DNA of 64,000 nt from Negativicoccus succinicivorans (lineage in GTDB: Bacteria; Bacillota; Negativicutes; Veillonellales; Negativicoccaceae), in contig NZ_JACHHI010000003.1 in NCBI RefSeq assembly GCF_014207605.1, positions 1 through 64,000 of the forward strand, given 5' to 3'. A program made the translations under genes and the position numbers. The notes under the pieces are model-generated. The model had not been told where the DNA came from and ran no database searches. It saw nothing but the letters and a program-made list of their open reading frames with translations. Positions 1 through 7,195 of the stretch are shown here, one piece after another (within the stretch, counting starts at the first letter, position 1; the number at the start of each line of letters is the position of its first letter).

Positions 1-635
1 GTAACGTTGGCGTTCTTGCAGCCTTGTCCGTCCAGCGGATTAAATCGAATCCACGCGCCCGCTTCCGTGTTGTACGTTCCGATGGTGTCCGTGATGTCGT
101 CCGGACTTCGGCGTAACGATTCAATCAGTTGTCCGGCCGTTCTGTCCCAAAATCCCATGCTCGGCAAATATCGGCCGTTTTTCGCATGGTAGCTTTCCGA
201 CACATAGCCGACATGTTCGTCCGCCTCAAATAGCGTTTCAAGATAGGTGATTAATTGTTGCGCCGGATCCCATGTGGAAGGCTCAACCAATTCCCGCCCT
301 TCCAGCCATTCTGTTTGAATGATTTTGTAATCTTGCGTTATTTCGGCGTCCCACGCTAGCTCGTGTACGTCTTTAGCCGCCGGTTTCCAGCCGTGTTGTT
401 TGGCAAGCATAAACACAGTCCCCGCCGTGACGGGTGTCGCGTTACCGTTAAATCCCGCCCACTTGCGGGTGCATTCTCCTTCATGGAAACGCGCCGTATC
501 CGCCCGGCTCCAATCTTCCCAAATATGCACGGGGTAACCTTCCAGCTTCAACGCCATGCCGACATTCAGCCAGTCTTGATAATCAAGCGCGGCGGGGTCG
601 ATGCAATCAAGCGCCTTTAATATGTCGCGATTCAT
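1..635 (-). CDS. Phage replication protein with PriCT-2-like N-terminus (partial)
   Basis: The reading frame opens at the ATG at 635 and runs off the left edge, so only about 211 residues are visible. The first 30 residues (LDYQDWLNVGMALK and what follows) resemble the PriCT_2 domain found at the N-terminus of phage and plasmid primase/helicase proteins, and a Trp-rich stretch follows. The start overlaps the helicase stop as ATGA, which implies translational coupling. Its place after Gp157, Sak4, DUF669 and a DEAH helicase fits a primase or P4-type replication ATPase; the catalytic part lies outside the window. The assignment is by family resemblance. Confidence 0.7.
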   Translation of the reverse strand, partial: MNRDILKALDCIDPAALDYQDWLNVGMALKLEGYPVHIWEDWSRADTARFHEGECTRKWAGFNGNATPVTAGTVFMLAKQHGWKPAAKDVHELAWDAEITQDYKIIQTEWLEGRELVEPSTWDPAQQLITYLETLFEADEHVGYVSESYHAKNGRYLPSMGFWDRTAGQLIESLRRSPDDITDTIGTYNTEAGAWIRFNPLDGQGCKNANV

Positions 636-2215
636 GACCGAATCCCCCTAATTCTTTCCCTCACTGTGGCGCTCATCTTCCATTTGTTTTGGGCAATGAA
701 ACCAATCGCCTTTGTTGCTTGGTCTTTTGTCCAGTCGCCGACGTCTTCCATGCCGTATCGCTCCAGCGTCCGGATCTGTAACGGCGTTGCCAGTCCGGCG
801 TCCATACGCTTAAATAAGCGATTAAGAACAACGGAGGCCGCGCCTTTACATGAAATGCCCTCCGGATCAACGCCCAATTTTCGTAATGTTTGCGCCTGTT
901 TTTCCGTAACCGGCTCGCGTTCCCATGCAAAGTCGGGTTCATAATCAAGCAGCATGCCGCCGCCGATAGAAAATTCAAATTGCATAACATTGACGGTCTT
1001 ACTCTTTTTCGTGCTGTTTTTTTCTAGCAGGTCTTTCATTGCCTGCTCGCGCTCTTTGACAATGTCGCGATCGACTTCATCGGCAAGTTCCAACAGGTCC
1101 AGCTGTTCTCCGTCCGCATCGGTAAGTTTTTGCGTGATTCGCGTCAGTTTTTCTTCTTTATCGGCGACAATGTCAGCCGGTCGGCATAGTTCCATTCGCC
1201 CTGACTGCCACAAAAAGTCCAGCAATAATAAATCTTTTTTGTTCGGCGCCGGACGCGTTCCCCGTCCCACCATTTGCACGTAAAGGCTTCGGATCTTAGT
1301 TGGCCGCAAAATGACAATGCAATCCACGGCCGGACAGTCCCAACCTTCCGTCAATAACATAGCGTTACAAAGTACGGAATATTTACCGCGTTCAAAATCA
1401 CGGATAATCTCCGCACGGTCAGCCGATTCGCCGTTCACTTCCGCCGCGGCTATGCCGATATCCTGCAACGCTTTTACCATCTTTCGACTTGTTTCAATGA
1501 GTGGCAAAAACATGACTATTTTGCGGTCAGAAGAAAGCGGTTTGACTTCTCGCGCAATCTCCGACAAATACGGTTCAATCGCGTGCCCGCTATCGCCGGC
1601 CGCATAATCGCCGCCGGATCTGCCAACTTGACTGATGTCAATTTTTAGCGGTATCTGTTTCGCGATAATCGGCACGAGATAACCTTGATTAATCGCCGTA
1701 ATGGTCGAATATTCAAAGGCTAACGAATCAAATATTTCACCCAGTTTCTTTTTGTCGCCGCGATCCGGTGTCGCCGTTACGCCTAAATATTTCGCTTGGA
1801 AATAGTCAATAATACGTCGATATGTGGGACTTAGCGCATGATGCGCTTCATCAATAATAACCGTGTCGAAATGGTCATGCTCAAAGGCTTGTAAACGGCT
1901 TTCTCTTGATAGAGTCTGCACGCTTGCAATAGTGATCGGCGCCATACTGTGAAGGCTCGTTTGCGTGCCTTTTTCAAGCGCCGTCATGCACCCTGTCAGC
2001 GTTTCAATCTTTTCCGCCGCTTGGTTCAATAATTCTTCACGATGCGCAAGTACCAGCACCCGCTTGCCGGCTGCTACAATGCGCCGTACAATTTCGGAAA
2101 AGATGACGGTTTTGCCCGTTCCGGTCGGGCAAACGAGCAACGTTTTCGGTCGCCCGTTCGCCCACTCCGCGAACACCGCTTTCACCGCTTGTTCTTGGTA
2201 GTCGCGTAGTTGCAT
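632..2215 (-). CDS. Phage DEAH-box superfamily 2 helicase
   Basis: 527 residues. Walker A PTGTGKT is at about 30-36, the DEAH box at 122-125, motif III TATPDR at about 148-152, and motif VI QMVGRGTRP at 314-322, so both RecA-like lobes are complete. Phage SF2 helicases of this type lie between a DUF669 protein and a primase and are thought to unwind DNA in replication or recombination. The gene follows the DUF669 gene by 2 bp and overlaps the next gene by 4 bp. About 150 residues follow the helicase core without a recognised domain. Family and activity class are clear; the exact role is inferred. Confidence 0.92.
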   Translation of the reverse strand: MQLRDYQEQAVKAVFAEWANGRPKTLLVCPTGTGKTVIFSEIVRRIVAAGKRVLVLAHREELLNQAAEKIETLTGCMTALEKGTQTSLHSMAPITIASVQTLSRESRLQAFEHDHFDTVIIDEAHHALSPTYRRIIDYFQAKYLGVTATPDRGDKKKLGEIFDSLAFEYSTITAINQGYLVPIIAKQIPLKIDISQVGRSGGDYAAGDSGHAIEPYLSEIAREVKPLSSDRKIVMFLPLIETSRKMVKALQDIGIAAAEVNGESADRAEIIRDFERGKYSVLCNAMLLTEGWDCPAVDCIVILRPTKIRSLYVQMVGRGTRPAPNKKDLLLLDFLWQSGRMELCRPADIVADKEEKLTRITQKLTDADGEQLDLLELADEVDRDIVKEREQAMKDLLEKNSTKKSKTVNVMQFEFSIGGGMLLDYEPDFAWEREPVTEKQAQTLRKLGVDPEGISCKGAASVVLNRLFKRMDAGLATPLQIRTLERYGMEDVGDWTKDQATKAIGFIAQNKWKMSATVRERIRGIRS

Positions 2216-2217
2216 AA

Positions 2218-2739
2218 TCAGAACGGCGGGTTCGTGTTATCGGCGGCCGCCTTAACGAACGCCAATAATTCCTTGTCGTTCGGCGCGAGATAGCGGGTAA
2301 TCTCATTGCGCCACCGTGTTTGTCCGTCACGGTTTGTGTATGCTTTTTTCTCTACCTTCACATAGCCGCTTTTACCAATCGCGCCGTCAAAGTCAATGCG
2401 CGCCCGTTCGTTTTCTTTCTTCATGCCGAGTGATAAAAAGAATTGCCCGATTTTCCACTCTAAATCGTTACGTAATACGAGATTATCGAAGGCGCGCACG
2501 TTGCGTTGCCCGTCGGATAATTCGAGCGTTAATTTCGCCATGTTACATGGCGGAAATTTCTCATTGCCGCGCGTCCGCGTCTTTTCGTATTCTTTGACGG
2601 TAAACATGTAAATGCCGTTTTCAAACGGATCAAAATTATTACTGTCTTGGGTGATTTCATCTCCCCAACCTAATTCACGCACTTGTTGTTCTCCGTTCGG
2701 TGTGTTGGCGAATTGTTTCCAGTTGGCTGCTTGTTCCAT
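2218..2739 (-). CDS. DUF669 phage protein, probable ssDNA-binding partner
   Basis: 173 residues with the DUF669 pattern: an N-terminal FDPFENGIYMF segment, a middle beta-rich part and a conserved GKSGYVKVEKK stretch. DUF669 proteins are small phage proteins that sit beside Sak4-like or AAA recombinases and are commonly taken as SSB-like. The gene lies 3 bp after the Sak4-like gene and 2 bp before the helicase, so the three are probably co-translated. The DNA-binding role is inferred from family context. Confidence 0.8.
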   Translation of the reverse strand: MEQAANWKQFANTPNGEQQVRELGWGDEITQDSNNFDPFENGIYMFTVKEYEKTRTRGNEKFPPCNMAKLTLELSDGQRNVRAFDNLVLRNDLEWKIGQFFLSLGMKKENERARIDFDGAIGKSGYVKVEKKAYTNRDGQTRWRNEITRYLAPNDKELLAFVKAAADNTNPPF

Positions 2740-2742
2740 TTG

Positions 2743-3687
2743 TTATTCTCCTTTAGTTTCTTTAATGACGGACACAACGCTGTCCCAATTTTTAATCAAG
2801 TTGTTTTCTATAAATTCGGTCGGGTACATTTCCAACCGTTTTGATGCCGGATAATATCCTGCTTTTTCAACGGCCGCACGTACCTGTTTATCAGTTACAT
2901 CTGCGTCGATCATCAGCTTTACCAGCCGCGGGTCGATTTCCCGCTTAAATCGGTTCGGAATAATGTTCTCCAGCGGTTCATACGAAAGCGGGAAAGACGG
3001 CGGTAAATCGTGCCGATTTTTCGCGTCATAGGCAGGTGTGTGCGTGGTATACACGGTTCGTTTCCCGCCGGTCGCTCTGTACTTTTCCGTACCGTTCACG
3101 TTGTACACTTTTGTTTCATAGTTGATGAATAAAAGCATGTCCGCCCACTCTTTGATGATCGGCGCCGTTTGTGATGCCGTCCGTTTACCTAATTTCAATT
3201 CGTAACGGTCATACGCGCCCGCTTCTCCCGGCTGCTCGAATTTACGAATTTGCGCGTGTGCCGTCAGAACTACATTCAAGCCGGCCGCGATAATCTCGTT
3301 TAACGACTTAATAAATTGCTCAAATTCTTCCCGGACATAGGTGTAGCCGGTACCGTAGCCAAACGATTCAATGTTGGTCTTATCGTGCTTTTTGCAGACG
3401 TATTCGATGCATAGCATTTCCGCCCAGTCGACGGTATCAATAACGATGGTGCCAAAGTCATCAACGGCCGGATCTTTCGGAATACGCGCAATCATTTCTT
3501 TCAGCTCTTCCCATGTTTGCGGTACGGGCAAGCGCGCGACGTCCATGTGCGCCGTGCCGCCTTCCGTGTCAATGAATAAAGGCGCGGGAAATTGCGATGC
3601 TAATGTGGATTTGCCGATGCCCTCAATACCGTAAATCACAATGCGCTGCGCCCGTTCTTGTTTGCCGCGTGTAATTTGAAATGACAA
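2743..3687 (-). CDS. Sak4-like RecA-fold ATPase (phage recombinase)
   Basis: 314 residues. An early P-loop GIEGIGKST lies at about 20-28, followed by FIDTEGG and a hydrophobic Walker B-like strand TIVIDTVDW at about 80-88. This matches the short RecA-core NTPases (AAA_24/Sak4-like) that promote single-strand annealing in phage recombination. It starts at ATG 3687 behind an AAAGGAG site and leads the DUF669/helicase/primase block. The protein is longer than minimal Sak4; its last 80 residues show no known motif. Confidence 0.82.
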   Translation of the reverse strand: MSFQITRGKQERAQRIVIYGIEGIGKSTLASQFPAPLFIDTEGGTAHMDVARLPVPQTWEELKEMIARIPKDPAVDDFGTIVIDTVDWAEMLCIEYVCKKHDKTNIESFGYGTGYTYVREEFEQFIKSLNEIIAAGLNVVLTAHAQIRKFEQPGEAGAYDRYELKLGKRTASQTAPIIKEWADMLLFINYETKVYNVNGTEKYRATGGKRTVYTTHTPAYDAKNRHDLPPSFPLSYEPLENIIPNRFKREIDPRLVKLMIDADVTDKQVRAAVEKAGYYPASKRLEMYPTEFIENNLIKNWDSVVSVIKETKGE

Positions 3688-3738
3688 GTTGTTTTCTCCT
3701 TTCTTAAATACCTAACGCGTCTCTCATTTTTTAGTTAC

Positions 3739-3906
3739 TCAAACACCACGCTTTTTCCCCATTTCCATAACTACATCAGTTAATACGACTATTGCCCGTT
3801 CAAGCCCGTTTATTTCTTCTACTGAGCACGATCTTCGTGCGGTTAGAAGGCTGTTATAAATTTCTGTTGCGAATGATAACCGCTCTTTTATTTTTGCTTC
3901 CGTCAT
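3739..3906 (-). CDS. Small phage protein, 55 aa, function unknown
   Basis: The frame starts MTEAKIKERLSFATEIYN and ends KKRGV. The ATG overlaps the Gp157 stop as ATGA, the same coupling used repeatedly in this operon, which supports translation. The composition suggests two short helices. I recognise no family. Confidence 0.6.
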   Translation of the reverse strand: MTEAKIKERLSFATEIYNSLLTARRSCSVEEINGLERAIVVLTDVVMEMGKKRGV

Positions 3907-4391
3907 TCAAACACGACCCCCTGTCGCTGCTCAAGGCTTGCGCCCGTGACCTCATCGCCGTTTTGCAAGGCTTTTTTGATCGCAATTTTGTCAATGCTCA
4001 TCGTTATCTTTTCTTTGATGTATTCTTTAGGCAATAGCCGCTCATCAGTGACCACCACGCGCGGCAGAAATTTCCGACGCTTGAATGTAAATTGATCGCC
4101 TTTTGCCTTGTCTTTACCCATTGCCGTTAAAAAGTTAGCGGCTATGTTAGTTACCCGTTCTTTTGTCCGTCCTGCTCGTGCTTTCAATTTTTTAAGCCGT
4201 TCTATTTCTGTGTCGATCTTGACCTCATCGCCCTGTGCCTCAAGGAAAATCGCCGATAACGCGTCAATTTTTACGGTTATAGCGTCATTTATTGCGTCGA
4301 ACGTGTCGGCGACTTCTTCCGGCGTGACCTCCTCATTTTCCAGCGCGGCTTGTAATTCTTTGTACATTTCCGTCAATTCATACATGCGCAT
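3903..4391 (-). CDS. Siphovirus Gp157 family protein
   Basis: 162 residues from the ATG at 4391; GAGGCGG lies about 6 nt upstream. Longer upstream readings overlap the previous gene and lack a ribosome site. The sequence begins MRMYELTEMYKELQ, has a central coiled coil with DTEIERLKKLKARA, and ends with the lysine-rich beta segment typical of Gp157 (Streptococcus phage Sfi resistance-associated) proteins. These are usually encoded next to a Sak4/AAA recombinase, as here. Biochemical role not established. Confidence 0.85.
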   Translation of the reverse strand: MRMYELTEMYKELQAALENEEVTPEEVADTFDAINDAITVKIDALSAIFLEAQGDEVKIDTEIERLKKLKARAGRTKERVTNIAANFLTAMGKDKAKGDQFTFKRRKFLPRVVVTDERLLPKEYIKEKITMSIDKIAIKKALQNGDEVTGASLEQRQGVVFE

Positions 4392-4707
4392 TGTTGTCCG
4401 CCTCGCTTTCACGTTTCGCCCGCCATTGTTCGTCCTCAATCAGTCGGGAGATCATTTTTTCCATACCCTCCACGACTTTCAAGATTCCTTCGCCCTGTCC
4501 GCGAATGTATTCCAGCGACTTTTCGTCAAAGACGTCCATGTTGCCTTCGAATTCCATTAAGTGCAGACCGATCGCGCTCCACGCGGCCAATTCGCCGGCT
4601 ATTGACCGACCGACCGCCTTTTGATTGATTAGTTTTTCTATGCTATAATTTTGGTGAATGCTGTTGTTTGCGTCCGTTCCCGCGGACGCATTTTTTATTT
4701 CAGTCAT
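4378..4707 (-). CDS. Hypothetical phage protein, 109 aa
   Basis: I take the ATG at 4707 because GGAGGAAGAATATT precedes it; the frame is open further upstream without a better site. The protein is helical and charged (IEKLINQKAVGRSIAG, then LEYIRGQGEGILKVVEG). It overlaps the Gp157 start by 14 bp and the previous gene by 8 bp, as usual in this compact operon. No family recognised. Confidence 0.65.
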   Translation of the reverse strand: MTEIKNASAGTDANNSIHQNYSIEKLINQKAVGRSIAGELAAWSAIGLHLMEFEGNMDVFDEKSLEYIRGQGEGILKVVEGMEKMISRLIEDEQWRAKRESEADNNAHV

Positions 4708-4936
4708 AATATTCTTCCTCCGCATCTTCAGAAAAAATAACGTCCCAGCTGTCAATTTCGAAGTTATCGATGTTGCCCATAATGCTATCCTCGTAGTAGT
4801 CGATTTTTCCGTCAATTTCTTCTTCATCGTCAGCCGTTACCTTAATAGTCGCCGTGACTATTGCTTTTACTTGCACCGTGTAAACCTGTGTTGTAGGTAT
4901 TACGTGCCGCTCCAGCACCATCGGATTTTCGATCAT
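4700..4936 (-). CDS. Acidic small phage protein, 78 aa
   Basis: Beta-rich first half (VYTVQVKAIVTATIKV) and a strongly acidic second half ending EDAEEEYYD. The start at 4936 overlaps the previous stop by 4 bp (ATGA). Acidic small early proteins are common in phages, sometimes as DNA mimics or inhibitors, but nothing here shows such a role. Confidence 0.6.
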   Translation of the reverse strand: MIENPMVLERHVIPTTQVYTVQVKAIVTATIKVTADDEEEIDGKIDYYEDSIMGNIDNFEIDSWDVIFSEDAEEEYYD

Positions 4937-5193
4937 CTCGTCACCTCCTCAAGATCAACGCATAGGCTCACCAGCGCGCCGCCGCCGATAATCGCGCCCC
5001 AGCTTTTCGCTAAATACTTAAGCGCCACCGAATAATCGACGTATAGCTCCACGTCAGCCGTGATTAAGTTTGCCGCACCTATTAACATAAGCGCTCCGCC
5101 GATAGCCGCCCCGATAGTCCGCCAATGCTCATGAATGAAAATCAGCGCTAATACCAGCCTTTGAACGGCGGTCAATTTTCTACGCCTTTTCAT
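4933..5193 (-). CDS. Small phage membrane protein, 86 aa
   Basis: A basic N-terminus (MKRRRKLTAVQR) is followed by two hydrophobic segments, at about residues 28-45 and 65-80, so a two-pass membrane protein is likely. It overlaps both neighbours by ATGA junctions. No family recognised. Confidence 0.6.
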   Translation of the reverse strand: MKRRRKLTAVQRLVLALIFIHEHWRTIGAAIGGALMLIGAANLITADVELYVDYSVALKYLAKSWGAIIGGGALVSLCVDLEEVTR

Positions 5194-5342
5194 TTCTTTT
5201 CACCTCTTTCATCGCTTTTATACGCTATCCCCCGGCGCTCGCATTCGCTCTTTATTACCAGCATTACCGAAGTCACCGCGGCGATAAAAAATGCGCCGAA
5301 TAGAAGCAGAATAAAAATCAGATCCAATAGCGATAATGTCAT
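5190..5342 (-). CDS. Small single-pass membrane protein, 50 aa
   Basis: The frame MTLSLLDLIFILLLFGAFF continues to VMLV and then becomes charged, giving one transmembrane helix and a cytoplasmic tail. Both ends are coupled to neighbours by ATGA overlaps (5339-5342 and 5190-5193), which is the main support for it being real. Function unknown. Confidence 0.55.
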   Translation of the reverse strand: MTLSLLDLIFILLLFGAFFIAAVTSVMLVIKSECERRGIAYKSDERGEKK

Positions 5343-5596
5343 TTTTCCAACCTCTTTTTCGCCTTGAGGCTTTGCGTCGTCACAAGATAATCAATGAATG
5401 CGCCCGCATTGATAAGACGCATGCCCGGATAGCTGATGATTTTATCGTCGTATTTCCCACTTGCCTCCATCATCGCCGCATGTTCGCGGATCTTTGTGTC
5501 GCCGAGGCCTACGAATTTTTTCAGCCCGCTTGTTTTGCACCAAGTATCGCCGGCGGCAATAAGCACCGGACCATCTATCAGTTGAACATCTGCCAT
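5339..5596 (-). CDS. Putative small DNA-binding phage protein, 85 aa
   Basis: The ATG at 5596 follows AAAAGGAGGCGTAAAAAA. The stretch KFVGLGDTKIREHAAMME and the later ISYPGMRLINAGAFIDYL resemble the winged-helix layout of excisionase-like or DUF771-like proteins. The position early in the leftward operon suits an excisionase or early regulator. This assignment is tentative. Confidence 0.5.
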   Translation of the reverse strand: MADVQLIDGPVLIAAGDTWCKTSGLKKFVGLGDTKIREHAAMMEASGKYDDKIISYPGMRLINAGAFIDYLVTTQSLKAKKRLEK

Positions 5597-5600
5597 TTTT

Positions 5601-5972
5601 TTACGCCTCCTTTTTGTCGCGAATGTACCCGCCGATCTCCTCCGAAAAGTAATCAGAAAGACGGATTGTAAATCCATACAAACCGTGCTTATCATATAAT
5701 CTCACTCCGTCGAACAGGGTTTGGGTGATACAATCGTTCGGGGCACTAATATCAATAATTCCCAATTCGAGCAAAAAAAGCTGATTTGCGGTCGGCGAAT
5801 AGTATCGACCACGCAAAGCGTTCACACGGTCATTAAAAACATCAACGAGCGTAACCCCAGGTTCCGTACGCGCCATGTAAAACTCAATTTCTGATAACAC
5901 GTTTTGTTGATCCGGTTCGAGCGACGTTTTCGCGGTTTGATATGCTTCCCATTGTTCGGCTGTTGCCGTCAT
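5601..5972 (-). CDS. Hypothetical phage protein, 123 aa
   Basis: Begins MTATAEQWEAYQTAKTSL at 5972 behind GGAGGCC, and ends 4 bp before the start of the next gene. The protein mixes helix and strand and has no recognised motif. It follows the XRE gene by 13 bp and is probably co-transcribed with it. Confidence 0.6.
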   Translation of the reverse strand: MTATAEQWEAYQTAKTSLEPDQQNVLSEIEFYMARTEPGVTLVDVFNDRVNALRGRYYSPTANQLFLLELGIIDISAPNDCITQTLFDGVRLYDKHGLYGFTIRLSDYFSEEIGGYIRDKKEA

Positions 5973-5985
5973 TTTTTAGGCCTCC

Positions 5986-6186
5986 TTAACTCTTTTTCTT
6001 AAACACAATCTCAATTCCCAGCGCTGAACATATCCGCTCTACCGTGCTGATCATCGGAGAATGCATTTCCAATTCCAACTTTGAAATCATTTCTCTTGAC
6101 AGCCCGCATTCTTTCGCTAACCTGTACTGCGTCCACCCTTTTTCATTTCGTGCGTTTTTCATCACATCTACAAAATGTTGACCCAT
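5986..6186 (-). CDS. XRE-family HTH regulator, 66 aa
   Basis: A compact helix-turn-helix: EKGWTQYRLAKECGLSREMI forms the recognition region, followed by LELEMHSPMISTVERICSAL, typical of Cro/CI-type domains without an effector domain. The ATG at 6186 has GGGGGTGA about 10 nt upstream; a TTG two codons earlier is less likely. It is divergent from the Cas2-like gene and heads the leftward block. Probable targets are its own promoter and that of the neighbour. Confidence 0.8.
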   Translation of the reverse strand: MGQHFVDVMKNARNEKGWTQYRLAKECGLSREMISKLELEMHSPMISTVERICSALGIEIVFKKKS

Positions 6187-6222
6187 ATACAACCATCACC
6201 CCCTATATCTTGTGAAATATGT

Positions 6223-6251
6223 TTGACTATTAAACTATTTGGCGATATAAT
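6223..6251 (+). promoter_or_regulatory. Promoter of the Cas2-like gene
   Basis: TTGACT at 6223-6228 and TATAAT at 6246-6251, separated by 17 bp, about 50 bp before the Cas2-like start. The match to a vegetative promoter is near-perfect, so this gene is probably expressed in the lysogen apart from the leftward operon. Confidence 0.75.
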
Positions 6252-6301
6252 CGTCTCGGATAGGTTTACAAACAATTTTTCCAGAAAGGAGGTGTGTTTG
6301 C

Positions 6302-6583
6302 ATGGTATATCTCATTTCCTACGACCTGAATAAATCCGGACAAAATTATGACAAACTGTACGACGCGATCAAGAAATGTAGCGCATCATGGTGGCATTAC
6401 CTTGATTCCACTTGGCTCATAGACACTTCTTATTCAGCATTAGAAATACGGGAAATTATCCGAAAATGTGTTGATGCAAATGATTCTTTCATTGTTATTG
6501 AAGTAACACGCAACTATGGCGGATTGTTGCCCGAAAAAGCCTGGGACTGGATTTATAAGCACTTAGGATTTTCCGCCGCTTAA
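6302..6583 (+). CDS. Stand-alone Cas2/VapD-fold-like small protein
   Basis: 93 residues starting MVYLISYDLNKSGQNYDKLY behind AAAGGAGGTG. The first strand YLISYDL, the helix after it, the STWLIDT strand and the DSFIVIEVTR strand give the beta-alpha-beta-beta order of the Cas2/VapD ferredoxin-like fold. Databases often call such proteins 'SinR family', although they share nothing with the Bacillus SinR repressor. It has its own strong promoter, opposite to the surrounding operon. No CRISPR repeats or cas1 are present. The fold is inferred by pattern only; function unknown. Confidence 0.6.
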   Translation: MVYLISYDLNKSGQNYDKLYDAIKKCSASWWHYLDSTWLIDTSYSALEIREIIRKCVDANDSFIVIEVTRNYGGLLPEKAWDWIYKHLGFSAA

Positions 6584-6757
6584 CTCAAAACATTGATCTG
6601 TGTTTACGAAAAGAGTACAGTCGCATCTGTGCTCTTTTTGTATGTCAGCCGCCATTTGCACGATCTCCTTAACTTGCGATGCGCGATAAGCTGTCGCCTT
6701 GATGTGAACATTAAGCCCTTGCTTACGTTGCCTTTTGAATGGCTTTCTCTTTGGCAT
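6563..6757 (-). CDS. Hypothetical basic phage protein, 64 aa
   Basis: Starts MPKRKPFKRQRKQGLN, a highly basic N-terminus suited to nucleic-acid binding, then a helix and a strand. It converges on and overlaps the Cas2-like gene by 21 bp. The ribosome site (GAAGTGAG) is modest. It follows a 19-codon ORF by 6 bp. No family recognised. Confidence 0.45.
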   Translation of the reverse strand: MPKRKPFKRQRKQGLNVHIKATAYRASQVKEIVQMAADIQKEHRCDCTLFVNTDQCFELSGGKS

Positions 6758-6763
6758 CTTTTC

Positions 6764-6823
6764 TCACTTCTTTCTTCGTCTTATATGTCTTGCGGCAAAC
6801 TCTTTAACGGTTAACTCGTTCAT
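6764..6823 (-). CDS. 19-codon micro-ORF (leader peptide or small protein)
   Basis: MNELTVKEFAARHIRRRKK is encoded behind a very strong GAGGAGGTGAAGC ribosome site at 6824-6836. It lies between the Cro-like gene and the 64-aa gene. The sequence looks like the first helix of a DNA-binding protein cut short. It may serve as a translational leader or be a remnant. Confidence 0.4.
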   Translation of the reverse strand: MNELTVKEFAARHIRRRKK

Positions 6824-6841
6824 GCTTCACCTCCTCATCTA

Positions 6842-6856
6842 TAGAATTAAATTCTA
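6842..6856. promoter_or_regulatory. Perfect 15-bp palindrome, candidate phage operator
   Basis: TAGAATT-A-AATTCTA is a perfect inverted repeat overlapping the end of the Cro-like gene. The half-site TAGAATT recurs at 7092-7098 in the leftward promoter spacer, and AAGAATT lies at 7152-7158 in the CI promoter spacer. Shared half-sites at promoters suggest CI/Cro operators. Not proven. Confidence 0.5.
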
Positions 6857-7051
6857 GTTTTTGGGCAAAAAATTAATATTGTCAATCGGTATCTTATAGG
6901 CTTGCGAAATTCGTTGCTGGAACAATGCGCTTACACGCCACGGCTCTTTTTCCCACCGAATTAAAGTGTCCTTACCGATACCGATTTTTGGCGCCGCTTG
7001 CTTAATAGTAAGGCTAGCATTTACGCGCGCCGCTCGTAATGAAATTTGCAC
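6854..7051 (-). CDS. Cro-like repressor, 65 aa
   Basis: GTG start at 7051 behind GGAGGTGAAAAA. An HTH is visible in SLTIKQAAPKIGIGKDTLIR, followed by the WEKEPWRV turn typical of phage Cro/CI-type domains. It is transcribed divergently from the CI-like gene across 144 bp with back-to-back promoters, the classic lysis-lysogeny switch. It probably represses the CI promoter and its own. Confidence 0.8.
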   Translation of the reverse strand: MQISLRAARVNASLTIKQAAPKIGIGKDTLIRWEKEPWRVSALFQQRISQAYKIPIDNINFLPKN

Positions 7052-7082
7052 TTTTTCACCTCCGTTCCTTTATCTTGGTTAT

Positions 7083-7111
7083 AGTATAATCTAGAATTTT
7101 GCGCTAGTCAA
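7083..7111 (-). promoter_or_regulatory. Leftward early promoter (cro side)
   Basis: Reading leftward, TTGACT (7111-7106), a 17-bp spacer and TATACT (7088-7083). The TAGAATT half-site lies inside the spacer, where a repressor would block polymerase. Confidence 0.75.
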
Positions 7112-7141
7112 GACTTTTTTTCTACTTTTTTCAAAAAAATA

Positions 7142-7170
7142 TTGACCGTTCAAGAATTTTAATCTATACT
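7142..7170 (+). promoter_or_regulatory. Promoter of the CI-like repressor
   Basis: TTGACC at 7142-7147, a 17-bp spacer and TATACT at 7165-7170, 25 bp before the repressor start. It is back-to-back with the leftward promoter; the two -35 boxes are about 30 bp apart, so a bound repressor could act on both. Confidence 0.75.
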
Positions 7171-7195
7171 ATTCATAAAAGGAGCGGATCTAGAT

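Noticed and set aside
6302-6583. CRISPR-Cas locus because of the Cas2-like protein
   Set aside because: No repeat-spacer array and no cas1 or effector gene lies anywhere in the window.
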